Below the pieces are notes generated by a model. The model did not search any database. It was not told where the DNA came from and saw nothing but the letters and a program-made list of their open reading frames with translations. Positions 5,632 to 12,746 of a stretch of DNA of 17,805 bases are shown here, in pieces. This stretch comes from Azoarcus sp031555955. GTDB lineage: Bacteria > Pseudomonadota > Gammaproteobacteria > Burkholderiales > Rhodocyclaceae. The DNA lies in NCBI GenBank assembly GCA_031555955.1, contig JAVBTY010000115.1, positions 1 to 17,805 on the forward strand, written 5' to 3'. How positions within the stretch are numbered: the stretch's first letter is position 1; every line of letters starts with the position of its first letter. The position numbers were made by a program, and so were the translations under genes.

Positions 5632-6651
5632 ATGATCCGCGCTCCCCTGGCAACCGCCCTCGCCACGCTCGGCCTTGCCGCGTTTTCCGCTCACGCAGCC
5701 GATGCCGAACTGAATCTGTACACCGCCCGGCATTACCAGACCGATGAAGCGCTGTACGGCAACTTCACAAAACAGACCGGCATCAAGATCAACCGCATCG
5801 AGGCCAAGGAAGACGAGCTGCTCGAACGCATCCGCAACGAAGGCGCCAACAGCCCGGCGGACGTGTTCATCACCGTCGACGCAACGCGCCTCGCCAAGGC
5901 CGACGGAATGGGCGTTTTCGCCCCGGTACAGTCGGCGGCGCTCGAACAGCGCATTCCGGCGCATCTGCGCACGGCGAACTGGTTCGCCTATTCGACCCGC
6001 GCACGGATCATCGTCTTCAATCCCGAACAGGTGAACGCCGAACAGGTCCAGAACTACGAGGATCTCGCCGCTCCGGCGCTCAAGGGCAAGGTCTGCACCC
6101 GCTCCGGCAGCCATCCCTACAATCTCGCGCTGGGCGCGGCGCTGATCCGCCACGACGGCGCGGAAAAGACCGGCGAGTGGGCCCAGGGCATCGTGGCCAA
6201 CTTCGCGCGCGCGCCCAAGGGCGGCGATACCGACCAGATCAAGGCGGTAGCGGCGGGAGAATGCGGCGTGGCGATCGTCAACAGCTACTATCTCGCGCGC
6301 CTGATGAATTCGGACAAACCCGCGGACAAGGAAGCGGTAGCGAAAATCAGGCCCGTGTGGCCCAACCAGCAAAGCTGGGGCACGCACATCAACGTCTCCG
6401 GCGCGGGCATGCTCAAACACGCGCCGAACAAGGCGGCAGCGGTGAAGTTCCTCGAATATCTGGCCTCGGACGAGGCGCAGCGCTATTTCGCCGACGGCAA
6501 CAATGAATGGCCGACCGTGCCGGGCGTAAAGGTTTCCAACGCCGCGCTGGAAAAACTGGGCCCCTTCAAGGCCGACAGCCTGCCGGTGGGCGACCTGGCC
6601 GCAACGGTAGCCGAAGCGCAGAAGATTTTCGACCGCGCCGGGTACCGCTAG
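5632..6651 (+). CDS. fbpA: Ferric-iron ABC transporter, periplasmic binding protein
   Basis: A 339-residue solute-binding protein of the FbpA/FutA/SfuA class that captures Fe3+ in the periplasm and delivers it to an inner-membrane permease. The signal peptide is residues 1-22 (MIRAPLATALATLGLAAFSA, cleavage after AHA). The mature protein starts ADAELNLYTARHYQTDEALY, a family-typical opening with candidate ligand Tyr35. The hallmark adjacent tyrosines are Tyr219-Tyr220 in VAIVNSYYLARLM. PADVFITVDATRL (75-87) and WGTHINVSGAGML are further family segments. The ATG at 5632 is chosen because the signal peptide follows directly and GAAGAGG lies 11 bases upstream; the frame extends further upstream but through the promoter. 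It is divergent from DUF2325 across a Fur-box candidate and ends in its own strong terminator, separate from permease and ATPase genes. The exact symbol (fbpA, futA or afuA) is a naming choice. Confidence 0.92.
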   Translation: MIRAPLATALATLGLAAFSAHAADAELNLYTARHYQTDEALYGNFTKQTGIKINRIEAKEDELLERIRNEGANSPADVFITVDATRLAKADGMGVFAPVQSAALEQRIPAHLRTANWFAYSTRARIIVFNPEQVNAEQVQNYEDLAAPALKGKVCTRSGSHPYNLALGAALIRHDGAEKTGEWAQGIVANFARAPKGGDTDQIKAVAAGECGVAIVNSYYLARLMNSDKPADKEAVAKIRPVWPNQQSWGTHINVSGAGMLKHAPNKAAAVKFLEYLASDEAQRYFADGNNEWPTVPGVKVSNAALEKLGPFKADSLPVGDLAATVAEAQKIFDRAGYR

Positions 6652-6682
6652 AACCAGACGCCGTTTTCCCGCTTCTCCTCAC

Positions 6683-6721
6683 CCGCCGCTGCGCACTCCG
6701 GTGCGACAGCGGCGGTTTTTT
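6683..6721 (+). terminator. Intrinsic terminator of fbpA
   Basis: CCGCCGCT (6683-6690) pairs with AGCGGCGG (6708-6715). An inner GCAC/GTGC stem extends the hairpin. Six Ts follow (6716-6721). It lies 31 bases past the fbpA stop and faces the convergent permease gene. Confidence 0.85.
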
Positions 6722-6755
6722 AGTTTCGGCCTCCGCTTTATCGCCTGCAGGCAGA

Positions 6756-8414
6756 TCAGGAGCGGTTTTTCACAATCTGCCGTGAAATCAGGAACATCGG
6801 CAGCAACCCGACTGCGACGATCGCCAGCGCCGCGGTCGATGCTTCCGTGAGACGCTCATCGGCGGCCAGCGTGTGCGCCTGGGTGGCCAGCGTATCGAAG
6901 TTGAACGGGCGCATCACCAGCGTCGCGGGCAATTCCTTCATCACATCAACGAACACCAGCAGCGCGGCCGTAAGCAGGCTGCCGCGCAGAATTGGCGCAT
7001 GCACGCGCCGCAGCGTAGACCATTTGCCGAAGCCAAGGCTGCGCGCCGCATCATCCATGCTGGGCGTTACCTTGAGCAGCCCCGTTTCCACCGTATGCAG
7101 GGCCACGGCAAGAAAGCGCGCCAGATAGGCATACACCAGCGCGGCGATACCGCCGGTGAGCAGCAGCCCCGGATTGACGCCGGATACCGCCTGCCACCAT
7201 GCGCCCAGCTGCGTATCCAGCCGCGTTACCGGAATCAGCACGCCAACCGCGATCACCGATCCCGGCACCGCGTACCCCAGGGCAACAATGCGGTTCAGCG
7301 CCCGCGGCAGGCGCGAACGGGCAAGCCGCGCGGCATAGCCCAGCAACAACGCCAGCAGCACCGCCAGAACCGCCGTCAGCGCGGCGAGCACGAAACTGTT
7401 GCGGGCAAGATCAACGAAGCGCGGCCCGAACTGCGCATCTCCCTCGCCAAACGCCATCTCAAGCAGCAGCCCCGCCGGAAGCAGAAAACCGCATAGCAGC
7501 GGCATGAAGCAGGCCACGGCCGCCAGCGCGCCGGACAGCCCCCGCAGCCGGTGCCGTGCAGGCGTCCGCCGCTGGCGCGATGTATCGTGAAAACGCGCCC
7601 GCCCCCGGCTCATCCGCTCCAGCGCCAGCACCGCCACAACAAACGCAAGCAGCGCAGCGCTGAGCTGGGCGGCGGCGATACGGTCGCCCAGCGAAAACCA
7701 CGCGCGATAGATGCCGGTGGTGAAGGTCTGAACGCTGAAATAGGACACGGTGCCGAAATCGGCCAGCGTTTCCATCAGGGCCAGCGCCGTCCCGGCCACC
7801 ACGGCCGGGCGCGCCAGCGGCAGCGAGACGCGGAAGAAACAGCGCCACGGCCCCAGCCCGAGCGAACGGCCCGCCTCGGCCATGCTGCCGACGCGTTCGA
7901 GAAACGCGGCGCGCGCCAGCATGTATACGTAGGGATAGAGAACGAACATGAACATCGTCACCGCGCCGCCCACCGTGCGCACGTCGGGAAACCAGTAATC
8001 ACCGCGCCGCCAGCCGAAGGTTTCGCGCAGCCAGCCCTGCGCCGGGCCGGTGAACTGGAGAAAATCGGTATAGACGTAGGCCATGACGTAGGCCGGCACG
8101 GCCAGCGGCAGCAGCAGCGCCCATTCGAGCACGCGTCGCCCGGGGAAGTCGTGCATCACGGTCAGCCAGGCGGTGGTGATGCCGATCGAAGCCACGCCGA
8201 AACCGACACCGAGGCACAGGATGAGGGTATTGCCAATGAAATCCGCCAGCACCGTGTCCGCCAGATGCGCCCACGTCGCCAGCGTGCCGCCGGAGAAAAC
8301 GCTGGCGAACACCGACAGCACCGGCGCGGCGGCCAGTGCCGCCACCAGCACCGCCGCCACGGTCAGGCCCGATACCCGCCCGCCGTGGCGCAGCCGCCTT
8401 CCGCTAGAATTCAT
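6756..8414 (-). CDS. fbpB: Ferric-iron ABC transporter, fused two-domain permease
   Basis: A 552-residue inner-membrane permease of the FbpB/SfuB type: two homologous six-helix halves in one chain. Hydrophobic segments are plentiful, beginning with residues 14-38 (VSGLTVAAVLVAALAAAPVL). Each half carries an EAA loop, the contact with the ATPase: EAGRSLGLGPWRCFFRVSLP in the first and DAARSLGFGKWSTLRRVHAP in the second. The length is normal for the fused family. The ATG at 8414 has GGGAGCGGA directly upstream. It is transcribed away from fbpC across a 169-bp AT-rich divergent region, and toward fbpA. With the binding protein and ATPase flanking it, the substrate is most likely Fe3+, although this permease class also moves other ions such as sulfate or thiosulfate. 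Confidence 0.92.
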   Translation of the reverse strand: MNSSGRRLRHGGRVSGLTVAAVLVAALAAAPVLSVFASVFSGGTLATWAHLADTVLADFIGNTLILCLGVGFGVASIGITTAWLTVMHDFPGRRVLEWALLLPLAVPAYVMAYVYTDFLQFTGPAQGWLRETFGWRRGDYWFPDVRTVGGAVTMFMFVLYPYVYMLARAAFLERVGSMAEAGRSLGLGPWRCFFRVSLPLARPAVVAGTALALMETLADFGTVSYFSVQTFTTGIYRAWFSLGDRIAAAQLSAALLAFVVAVLALERMSRGRARFHDTSRQRRTPARHRLRGLSGALAAVACFMPLLCGFLLPAGLLLEMAFGEGDAQFGPRFVDLARNSFVLAALTAVLAVLLALLLGYAARLARSRLPRALNRIVALGYAVPGSVIAVGVLIPVTRLDTQLGAWWQAVSGVNPGLLLTGGIAALVYAYLARFLAVALHTVETGLLKVTPSMDDAARSLGFGKWSTLRRVHAPILRGSLLTAALLVFVDVMKELPATLVMRPFNFDTLATQAHTLAADERLTEASTAALAIVAVGLLPMFLISRQIVKNRS

Positions 8415-8444
8415 TCCGCTCCCGTAAGTTTGTGCGCCGCGGCG

Positions 8445-8473
8445 CTGAAATTTTTATACGGGAAATTATAATT
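8445..8473. promoter_or_regulatory. Divergent promoter region with symmetric -10 (fbpB / fbpC)
   Basis: On the plus strand CTGAAA (8445-8450), a 16-base spacer and a consensus TATAAT (8467-8472) predict a start near 8479. The surrounding AATTATAATT (8464-8473) is palindromic, so TATAAT also reads on the minus strand (8470-8465) toward fbpB, though with no good -35 there. No full Fur box is seen. Confidence 0.45.
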
Positions 8474-8583
8474 GATCGCATTTGGATTCCGGTATGCCCG
8501 CTTCCGGCACAACCGGCGGCCACCCAGCCAGGATTCATTACGGCTCCATCCCCGTTTTATTTTTCCCGCTCCCAGCCCCCGCC

Positions 8584-9681
8584 ATGGCCCATCTTGAACT
8601 CGCCGGTATCGCGCTTTCCTACGGTCCGCACCAGGTCGTGCGGCAACTGTCGCTACGGCTGGAGCAGGGCCGCATCGGCTGCCTGCTGGGGCCGTCCGGA
8701 TGCGGCAAAACGACGGTGCTGCGCTGCATCGCCGGTTTCGAGGCGGTAACGGCGGGCAGAATCCTGCTCGACGGCGCGCCCGTCAGCGGCGACGGCCATC
8801 ACCTGCCAACAGAAAAGCGCCGCATCGGCATGGTGTTCCAGGATTACGCCCTGTTCCCCCACCTGTGCGTGGCCGAGAACATCGCCTTCGGTCTGCGCGC
8901 GGAACACGCCGAGGCCCGCCGCACGCGGGTCGCGGAACTGCTCGCCCTGGTCGGTCTGGCCGAACAGGGCGGCCGGTATCCTCACGAACTGTCCGGTGGC
9001 CAGCAGCAGCGCGTGGCGCTGGCGCGGGCGCTGGCGCCGCGCCCCGGCCTGCTGCTGCTCGACGAGCCGTTCTCCAATCTTGACGTCGAACTGCGCGAAC
9101 GGCTTTCCTGCGAAGTGCGCGACATCATCAAGGCGACACACACCACGGCGGTGCTCGTTACCCACGACCAGCACGAAGCCTTCGCCGTCGCCGACGAAAT
9201 CGGCATCATGCAGCATGGCCGCATCCAGCAGTGGGATACGCCCTATAACCTCTACCACCGCCCGGCCAGCCGCTTTGTCGCTGATTTTGTTGGCCAGGGC
9301 GTTTTCCTGCCCGGCAGGGTGCTCGATGGCCACCACGTGCGGATCGAACTTGGCACGCTGGAAGGCGCGCTGCCGGAACAGTGCGCCCACGGCGGCGGCG
9401 TCTGCGGCGCGGACTGCCCGGTAGACGTGCTGCTGCGCCCGGATGATGTGGTACATGACGACGCCAGCGCGCTCGGGGCCGAAATTGTCCACAAGGCGTT
9501 CCGGGGGGCGGAAATCCTGTACACGCTGCGCCTCGCCAGCGGCGCGCGGGTGCTGTCGCTCGTACCGAGCCATCACAATCACGCCATCGGCGAGCGTATC
9601 GGCATCCGCCTCGATGCGGACCATGTCGTCGCCTTCTGCTCCGGTGACACCGCCTCCGGCGCATCCGCCGCCCGCCCATGA
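8584..9681 (+). CDS. fbpC: Ferric-iron ABC transporter, ATP-binding protein
   Basis: A 365-residue ABC ATPase that energises iron import at the cytoplasmic face of the membrane. Walker A is residues 36-44 (GPSGCGKTT), the Q-loop glutamine is Gln86 (VFQDYALFPH), the signature is LSGGQQQRVALARAL (136-150), Walker B is LLLLDEP (156-162, Glu161 catalytic) and the switch histidine is His194 (VTHDQHEAF). A C-terminal TOBE-like regulatory region (about 240-355) contains LLRPDDV. The length fits the FbpC/AfuC family. The start at 8584 is chosen because MAHLELAGIALSYG is the family-typical beginning; the frame runs further upstream but is Pro-rich and unlike the family. No Shine-Dalgarno sequence precedes it. 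Its stop overlaps the aat start by four bases, so aat is translationally linked to it. Confidence 0.93.
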   Translation: MAHLELAGIALSYGPHQVVRQLSLRLEQGRIGCLLGPSGCGKTTVLRCIAGFEAVTAGRILLDGAPVSGDGHHLPTEKRRIGMVFQDYALFPHLCVAENIAFGLRAEHAEARRTRVAELLALVGLAEQGGRYPHELSGGQQQRVALARALAPRPGLLLLDEPFSNLDVELRERLSCEVRDIIKATHTTAVLVTHDQHEAFAVADEIGIMQHGRIQQWDTPYNLYHRPASRFVADFVGQGVFLPGRVLDGHHVRIELGTLEGALPEQCAHGGGVCGADCPVDVLLRPDDVVHDDASALGAEIVHKAFRGAEILYTLRLASGARVLSLVPSHHNHAIGERIGIRLDADHVVAFCSGDTASGASAARP

Positions 9682-10385
9682 TTCCCTGGCTGGCCGGTCC
9701 GCCCGGCTTCCCTCCGCCCGGACAGGCGCTGACCGAGCCCAACGGCCTGCTGGCGGCTGGCGGCGCGCTGGAGCCGGAATGGCTGCTGGCCGCGTACCGT
9801 TGCGGCATTTTTCCCTGGTACAGCGCTGGCGAGCCAATCCTGTGGTGGAGCCCCGACCCGCGGCTGGTGCTCGAGCCCGCCGCTATCCGCATTACCCGCT
9901 CGCTGCGCAAAACCCTGCGCCAGCGCCGCTTCGAAATCCGCTTCGATACGGCTTTCGCCGCAGTGATCGCCGCCTGCGCCGCGCCGCGCGAACCCGGCGG
10001 CGGCACCTGGATCACGGAGGAAATGCAGGCCGCCTATTGCCGCATGCACGAACTGGGCTACGCCCACAGTGTCGAATGCTGGCGCGAAGGGCGGCTGACT
10101 GGCGGCCTGTATGGCATGGCGGTGGGACACGCCTTTTTCGGCGAATCGATGTTTTCACGCGAGCGCGACGCCTCGAAAGCAGCGCTCGCCCACCTCGCCC
10201 GTTTTCTTGAGCAACGTGAATATGCCGTGATTGATTGCCAGATGACGACTCCGCACCTGCTCTCCATGGGCGCATGCGAAATTGCACGCAGCCGGTTCTG
10301 CGCCGGCCTCACGCAATGGACGCAACAGGGACCCGCGCCGGAGCGCTGGCCCGCTGCGGCGGCGGACGGAATTATCTGGGACTGA
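9678..10385 (+). CDS. aat: Leucyl/phenylalanyl-tRNA--protein transferase
   Basis: A 235-residue cytoplasmic enzyme that transfers Leu or Phe from aminoacyl-tRNA to proteins with N-terminal Lys or Arg, marking them for ClpS/ClpAP degradation. Family landmarks are EPNGLLAAGGALEPEWLLAA and AYRCGIFPWYSAGEPILWWS near the start, then GGLYGMAVGHAFFGESMFS and DASKAAL in the GNAT-like core, and VIDCQMTTPHLLSMGA near the end. The length matches the usual 220-240 residues. Its ATG overlaps the fbpC stop (ATGA at 9678-9681), so expression is probably coupled to the transporter ATPase. bpt follows 14 bases after its stop, putting both N-degron transferases in one transcript. Confidence 0.96.
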   Translation: MIPWLAGPPGFPPPGQALTEPNGLLAAGGALEPEWLLAAYRCGIFPWYSAGEPILWWSPDPRLVLEPAAIRITRSLRKTLRQRRFEIRFDTAFAAVIAACAAPREPGGGTWITEEMQAAYCRMHELGYAHSVECWREGRLTGGLYGMAVGHAFFGESMFSRERDASKAALAHLARFLEQREYAVIDCQMTTPHLLSMGACEIARSRFCAGLTQWTQQGPAPERWPAAAADGIIWD

Positions 10386-10399
10386 AGCGGAGGCGCGCC

Positions 10400-11137
10400 A
10401 TGCAGCAGGATTACCCCTATGCACTGATCCAGTTCTACGCCACCGCGCCCTACGCCTGCTCCTATCTGCCTGAGCGGACGGCCCGCTCCCAGGTAGCCAC
10501 GCCCGGCCATCTGATTGATCCCGTGGTCTACAGCGAACTGGTACGGCGCGGTTTCCGCCGCAGCGGCGTATTCACCTACCGCCCCTACTGCGACCAGTGC
10601 GATGCCTGCGTGCCGGTGCGCATTCCGGTCGAGCGTTTCCGCCCGGACCGCAGCCAGCGCCGCGCGCTTGCGCGCCACGCGGACCTGCGCGCCACCGAAC
10701 AGCCGCTCGCCTTTTTCGAGGATCACTACGCGCTTTACCAGCGCTACCAGGCCGCACGCCACGCAGGCGGCGGCATGGATCAGGACAACCGCGAGCAGTA
10801 CACCCATTTTCTGCTGCAGAGCCACGCCGACACCCTGCTGGTCGAATTCCGCGAAAACGGCCTGCTGCGCATGGTGAGCGTCATCGACCGCCTGACCGAC
10901 GGGCTTTCCAGCGTCTACACCTTTTACGATCCGCAGGTGGCGCGCGGCGCCTTCGGCACCTATGGCGTGCTGTGGCAGATTGAAGCCTGCCGCCGACTGC
11001 ACCTGCCTTATCTGTACCTTGGCTACTGGATCGGAGAAAGCCACAAAATGGCCTACAAGGCGCGCTTCCGTCCGCTGGAACGCTACATGAACGGCGAGTG
11101 GGGGGCCATGGAGCCGCACTCCCCTCCCCCTTCGTAG
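10400..11137 (+). CDS. bpt: Aspartate/glutamate leucyltransferase (N-end rule, Bpt type)
   Basis: A 245-residue member of the R-transferase (Ate1-like) family; the bacterial Bpt group adds Leu from Leu-tRNA to proteins starting with Asp or Glu. The N-terminal Cys-containing region shows Cys20, then Cys64, Cys67 and Cys70 in YRPYCDQCDACVPVRIPV, as in the family. The C-terminal signature LYLGYWIGESHKMAYKARFR (about 207-226) precedes RPLERYMNGEW. The start at 10400 has GCGGAGG 8 bases upstream and gives the family N-terminus QFYATAPYACSYLP; the frame also opens upstream inside aat, which I reject. Older annotations call it arginyltransferase (ate), but leucyl transfer is the biochemically shown bacterial activity. 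It works with Aat, just upstream, to widen the set of N-degron substrates. Confidence 0.95.
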   Translation: MQQDYPYALIQFYATAPYACSYLPERTARSQVATPGHLIDPVVYSELVRRGFRRSGVFTYRPYCDQCDACVPVRIPVERFRPDRSQRRALARHADLRATEQPLAFFEDHYALYQRYQAARHAGGGMDQDNREQYTHFLLQSHADTLLVEFRENGLLRMVSVIDRLTDGLSSVYTFYDPQVARGAFGTYGVLWQIEACRRLHLPYLYLGYWIGESHKMAYKARFRPLERYMNGEWGAMEPHSPPPS

Positions 11138-11174
11138 CCGCCGGGGAAACGTCGCGGTTCCGGCGCCAAGCCGT

Positions 11175-11180
11175 TACAAT
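11175..11180 (+). promoter_or_regulatory. -10 element of pyrD, probably leaderless
   Basis: TACAAT ends 6 bases before the pyrD ATG at 11187, which places the predicted transcription start on the start codon. No Shine-Dalgarno sequence is present. No good -35 is seen 16-18 bases upstream, so this is weaker than the NlpC promoter. Confidence 0.45.
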
Positions 11181-11186
11181 TCCGCG

Positions 11187-12194
11187 ATGCTCTACGATCT
11201 CGCCCGCCCCCTGCTGTTTTCGCTCGACGCGGAAACGGCCCACGAACTGGCGCTTGCCTCCCTCAACCTTGCAGGCCGCGCCCTCCCCGCCGGACATGTT
11301 GAAGCCAGCGATCCGGTGCAGGTCATGGACCTGTCCTTTCCCAACCGTATCGGCCTTGCGGCGGGTCTGGACAAGAACGGCGAAGCCATCGACGGGCTCT
11401 CGCGGCTGGGCTTCGGTTTCCTCGAAATCGGCACCGTCACGCCCCGCCCCCAGCCCGGCAACCCGCGCCCGCGCCTGTTCCGCCTGCCCGAGGTGCGCGG
11501 CATCATCAACCGCATGGGCTTCAACAACCACGGCGTGGATGCGCTCGTCGCCAACGTCCGCGCGGCGAAATTCAAAGGCATTCTCGGCATCAACATTGGC
11601 AAGAATTTCGATACACCGATCGAAAACGCCGCCAGCGATTATCTGGCGTGCCTGGAAAAAGTTTATCCGCTGGCCAGCTACGTCACCGTCAACATTTCCT
11701 CGCCCAACACCGCCAACCTGCGCCAGCTGCAGGGTGAAAACGAACTCGACGCGCTACTGGGCCAGCTCCGGCAGGCGCAGCAGCGCCTGGCGGACCAGCA
11801 TGGCCGCTACGTGCCGCTGGCGCTGAAGATCGCCCCCGATCTGGAGCCGGAACAGGTCAGCGGCATCGCCGATGCACTGCGCCGCCACCGCATCGACGGC
11901 GTGATCGCCACCAACACCACGCTCTCGCGGGAAAAAATCCAGGGCGTGCGCTACGCCGAACAGCAGGGCGGGCTTTCCGGCGCGCCCGTGTTTGAAGCCT
12001 CCACCGCCATCGTCGCCCGGCTGGCGCAGGCGCTGGGCGGGGAGCTGCCCATCATCGCCGCTGGCGGCGTCATGGACGCCCGCACCACGCGCGCAAAGCT
12101 GGAAGCCGGAGCCACGCTGGTGCAGCTTTACAGCGGACTCATCTACCGCGGCCCCTGCCTGGTGCGCGAATGCGTACGCGCGGCGGCGCAATAG
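11187..12194 (+). CDS. pyrD: Dihydroorotate dehydrogenase (quinone), class 2
   Basis: A 335-residue FMN enzyme of pyrimidine synthesis that oxidises dihydroorotate to orotate and passes electrons to membrane quinone. The N-terminal helical extension (1-40, MLYDLARPLLFSLDAETAHE) that docks class 2 enzymes on the membrane is present. The barrel begins with NRIGLAAGLDKNGEAIDG (53-70). GTVTPRPQPGNPRPRLFRLP (82-101) and RMGFNNHG (109-116) are class signatures. The catalytic serine is Ser172 in NISSPNTANLR. AGGVMDARTTRAKLEAGATL and QLYSGLIYRGP form the phosphate-binding end. The length is standard. It follows bpt by 49 bases but seems to have its own -10 immediately before the ATG. No terminator is evident before the convergent PAS gene. 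Confidence 0.97.
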   Translation: MLYDLARPLLFSLDAETAHELALASLNLAGRALPAGHVEASDPVQVMDLSFPNRIGLAAGLDKNGEAIDGLSRLGFGFLEIGTVTPRPQPGNPRPRLFRLPEVRGIINRMGFNNHGVDALVANVRAAKFKGILGINIGKNFDTPIENAASDYLACLEKVYPLASYVTVNISSPNTANLRQLQGENELDALLGQLRQAQQRLADQHGRYVPLALKIAPDLEPEQVSGIADALRRHRIDGVIATNTTLSREKIQGVRYAEQQGGLSGAPVFEASTAIVARLAQALGGELPIIAAGGVMDARTTRAKLEAGATLVQLYSGLIYRGPCLVRECVRAAAQ

Positions 12195-12247
12195 CCCCTT
12201 GGCTGACGCTTTGCCACCTCCCGCGCACGGGATCTGCATTCAGCGTG

Positions 12248-12571
12248 TCACAAAGAAACTGGCAAATCCCCAATACGGGAAAAATGCAGAACCCCCAGCA
12301 CCGTTACGCCATCGCTCCTCATAATGAGGAATTCCCCGTGTCCGTCGGGCGGCAGCCCATCGGCGCCACCGTCAGCGCGGGGAATCAGCATGCCGACATC
12401 GCGTCCGATCACCGCATCCTTTTTCCATCCCCACATGCGCTCGGCAGCGCCATTGAAAAAGGCAATACGGTTTTCGCTGTCTATCATCACGATAGCGTCG
12501 GCGGCCTGTTCAAGCATTAAAAGCACAGACTCATCGCCCCTTTCCAAAGGCTGTTCGCAACCAGTCCCCAT
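12248..12571 (-). CDS. Short stand-alone PAS-domain protein
   Basis: A predicted 107-residue sensor-type protein. Residues 17-70 are a clear PAS (S-box) start: VLLMLEQAADAIVMIDSENR, IAFFNGAAERMWGWKKDAVI, GRDVGMLIPRADGG. This resembles the input domain of diguanylate cyclases and DosP-like proteins. The middle of the fold is shortened compared with a full PAS domain, and the chain ends at HFSRIGDLPVSL with no kinase, GGDEF or other output domain. Ligand and function are unknown. The frame extends upstream to ATG 12670 or TTG 12697, but that extension is Cys/Pro-rich and overlaps a promoter candidate. I prefer ATG 12571, although its ribosome binding site (GGTGAG touching the ATG) is poor. It diverges from an XRE-type regulator. 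It could be a decayed remnant of a longer sensor. Confidence 0.6.
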   Translation of the reverse strand: MGTGCEQPLERGDESVLLMLEQAADAIVMIDSENRIAFFNGAAERMWGWKKDAVIGRDVGMLIPRADGGADGLPPDGHGEFLIMRSDGVTVLGVLHFSRIGDLPVSL

Positions 12572-12668
12572 CTCACCGGTGCACGTACAGCACCGCAGGC
12601 ATGACAATCCGGGAAGCAGCCCCGCGCCAGGCGCGCCCGCATTTCCCGGTCGCGGATAAATAGCCGCC

Positions 12669-12697
12669 ATTCTGTGTCTGATTGAACAATCGGTCAA
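12669..12697 (-). promoter_or_regulatory. Candidate promoter of the PAS gene
   Basis: Minus-strand TTGACC (12697-12692), a 17-base spacer and CAGAAT (12674-12669) form a plausible sigma-70 promoter, giving a leader of roughly 90 bases to ATG 12571. The adjacent inverted repeat overlaps its -35. Confidence 0.4.
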
Positions 12698-12700
12698 TCA
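12679..12700. promoter_or_regulatory. 7-8-7 perfect inverted repeat, candidate operator
   Basis: TGATTGA (12679-12685) and TCAATCA (12694-12700) are exact reverse complements 8 bases apart. A third half-site-like CTGATTG lies at 12712-12718. The repeat covers the -35 of the PAS-gene promoter and is centred about 57 bases before the XRE start, fitting control of one or both genes. Confidence 0.5.
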
Positions 12701-12731
12701 AAAAGGCTCGACTGATTGGCGACAACCGGGC

Positions 12732-12740
12732 TGCTACTTT
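12732..12740 (+). promoter_or_regulatory. Extended -10 of the second XRE regulator, probably leaderless
   Basis: TG-C-TACTTT (12732-12740) is an extended -10 whose hexamer ends 6 bases before the ATG at 12747. That predicts transcription starting on the start codon. No usable Shine-Dalgarno sequence exists. Confidence 0.4.
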
Positions 12741-12746
12741 CCAGGC

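Noticed and set aside
5578..6420. 280-codon minus-strand frame over fbpA and its promoter
   Set aside because: It would cover the shared promoter region and is the complement of a clearly real binding-protein gene.
7551..8471. 306-codon plus-strand frame antisense to the permease
   Set aside because: His/Arg/Gln-rich composition without family features; the minus strand encodes a clear 12-helix permease with two EAA loops.
8464..8482. Second Fur box between fbpB and fbpC
   Set aside because: Only one of the three hexamer repeats of the Fur consensus is well matched; the AT-rich symmetry is better explained by the -10 element.
8653..9837. 394-codon minus-strand frame over fbpC and the start of aat
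   Set aside because: fbpC has all ABC ATPase motifs in the opposite strand. This frame crosses two genes and has no signals of its own.
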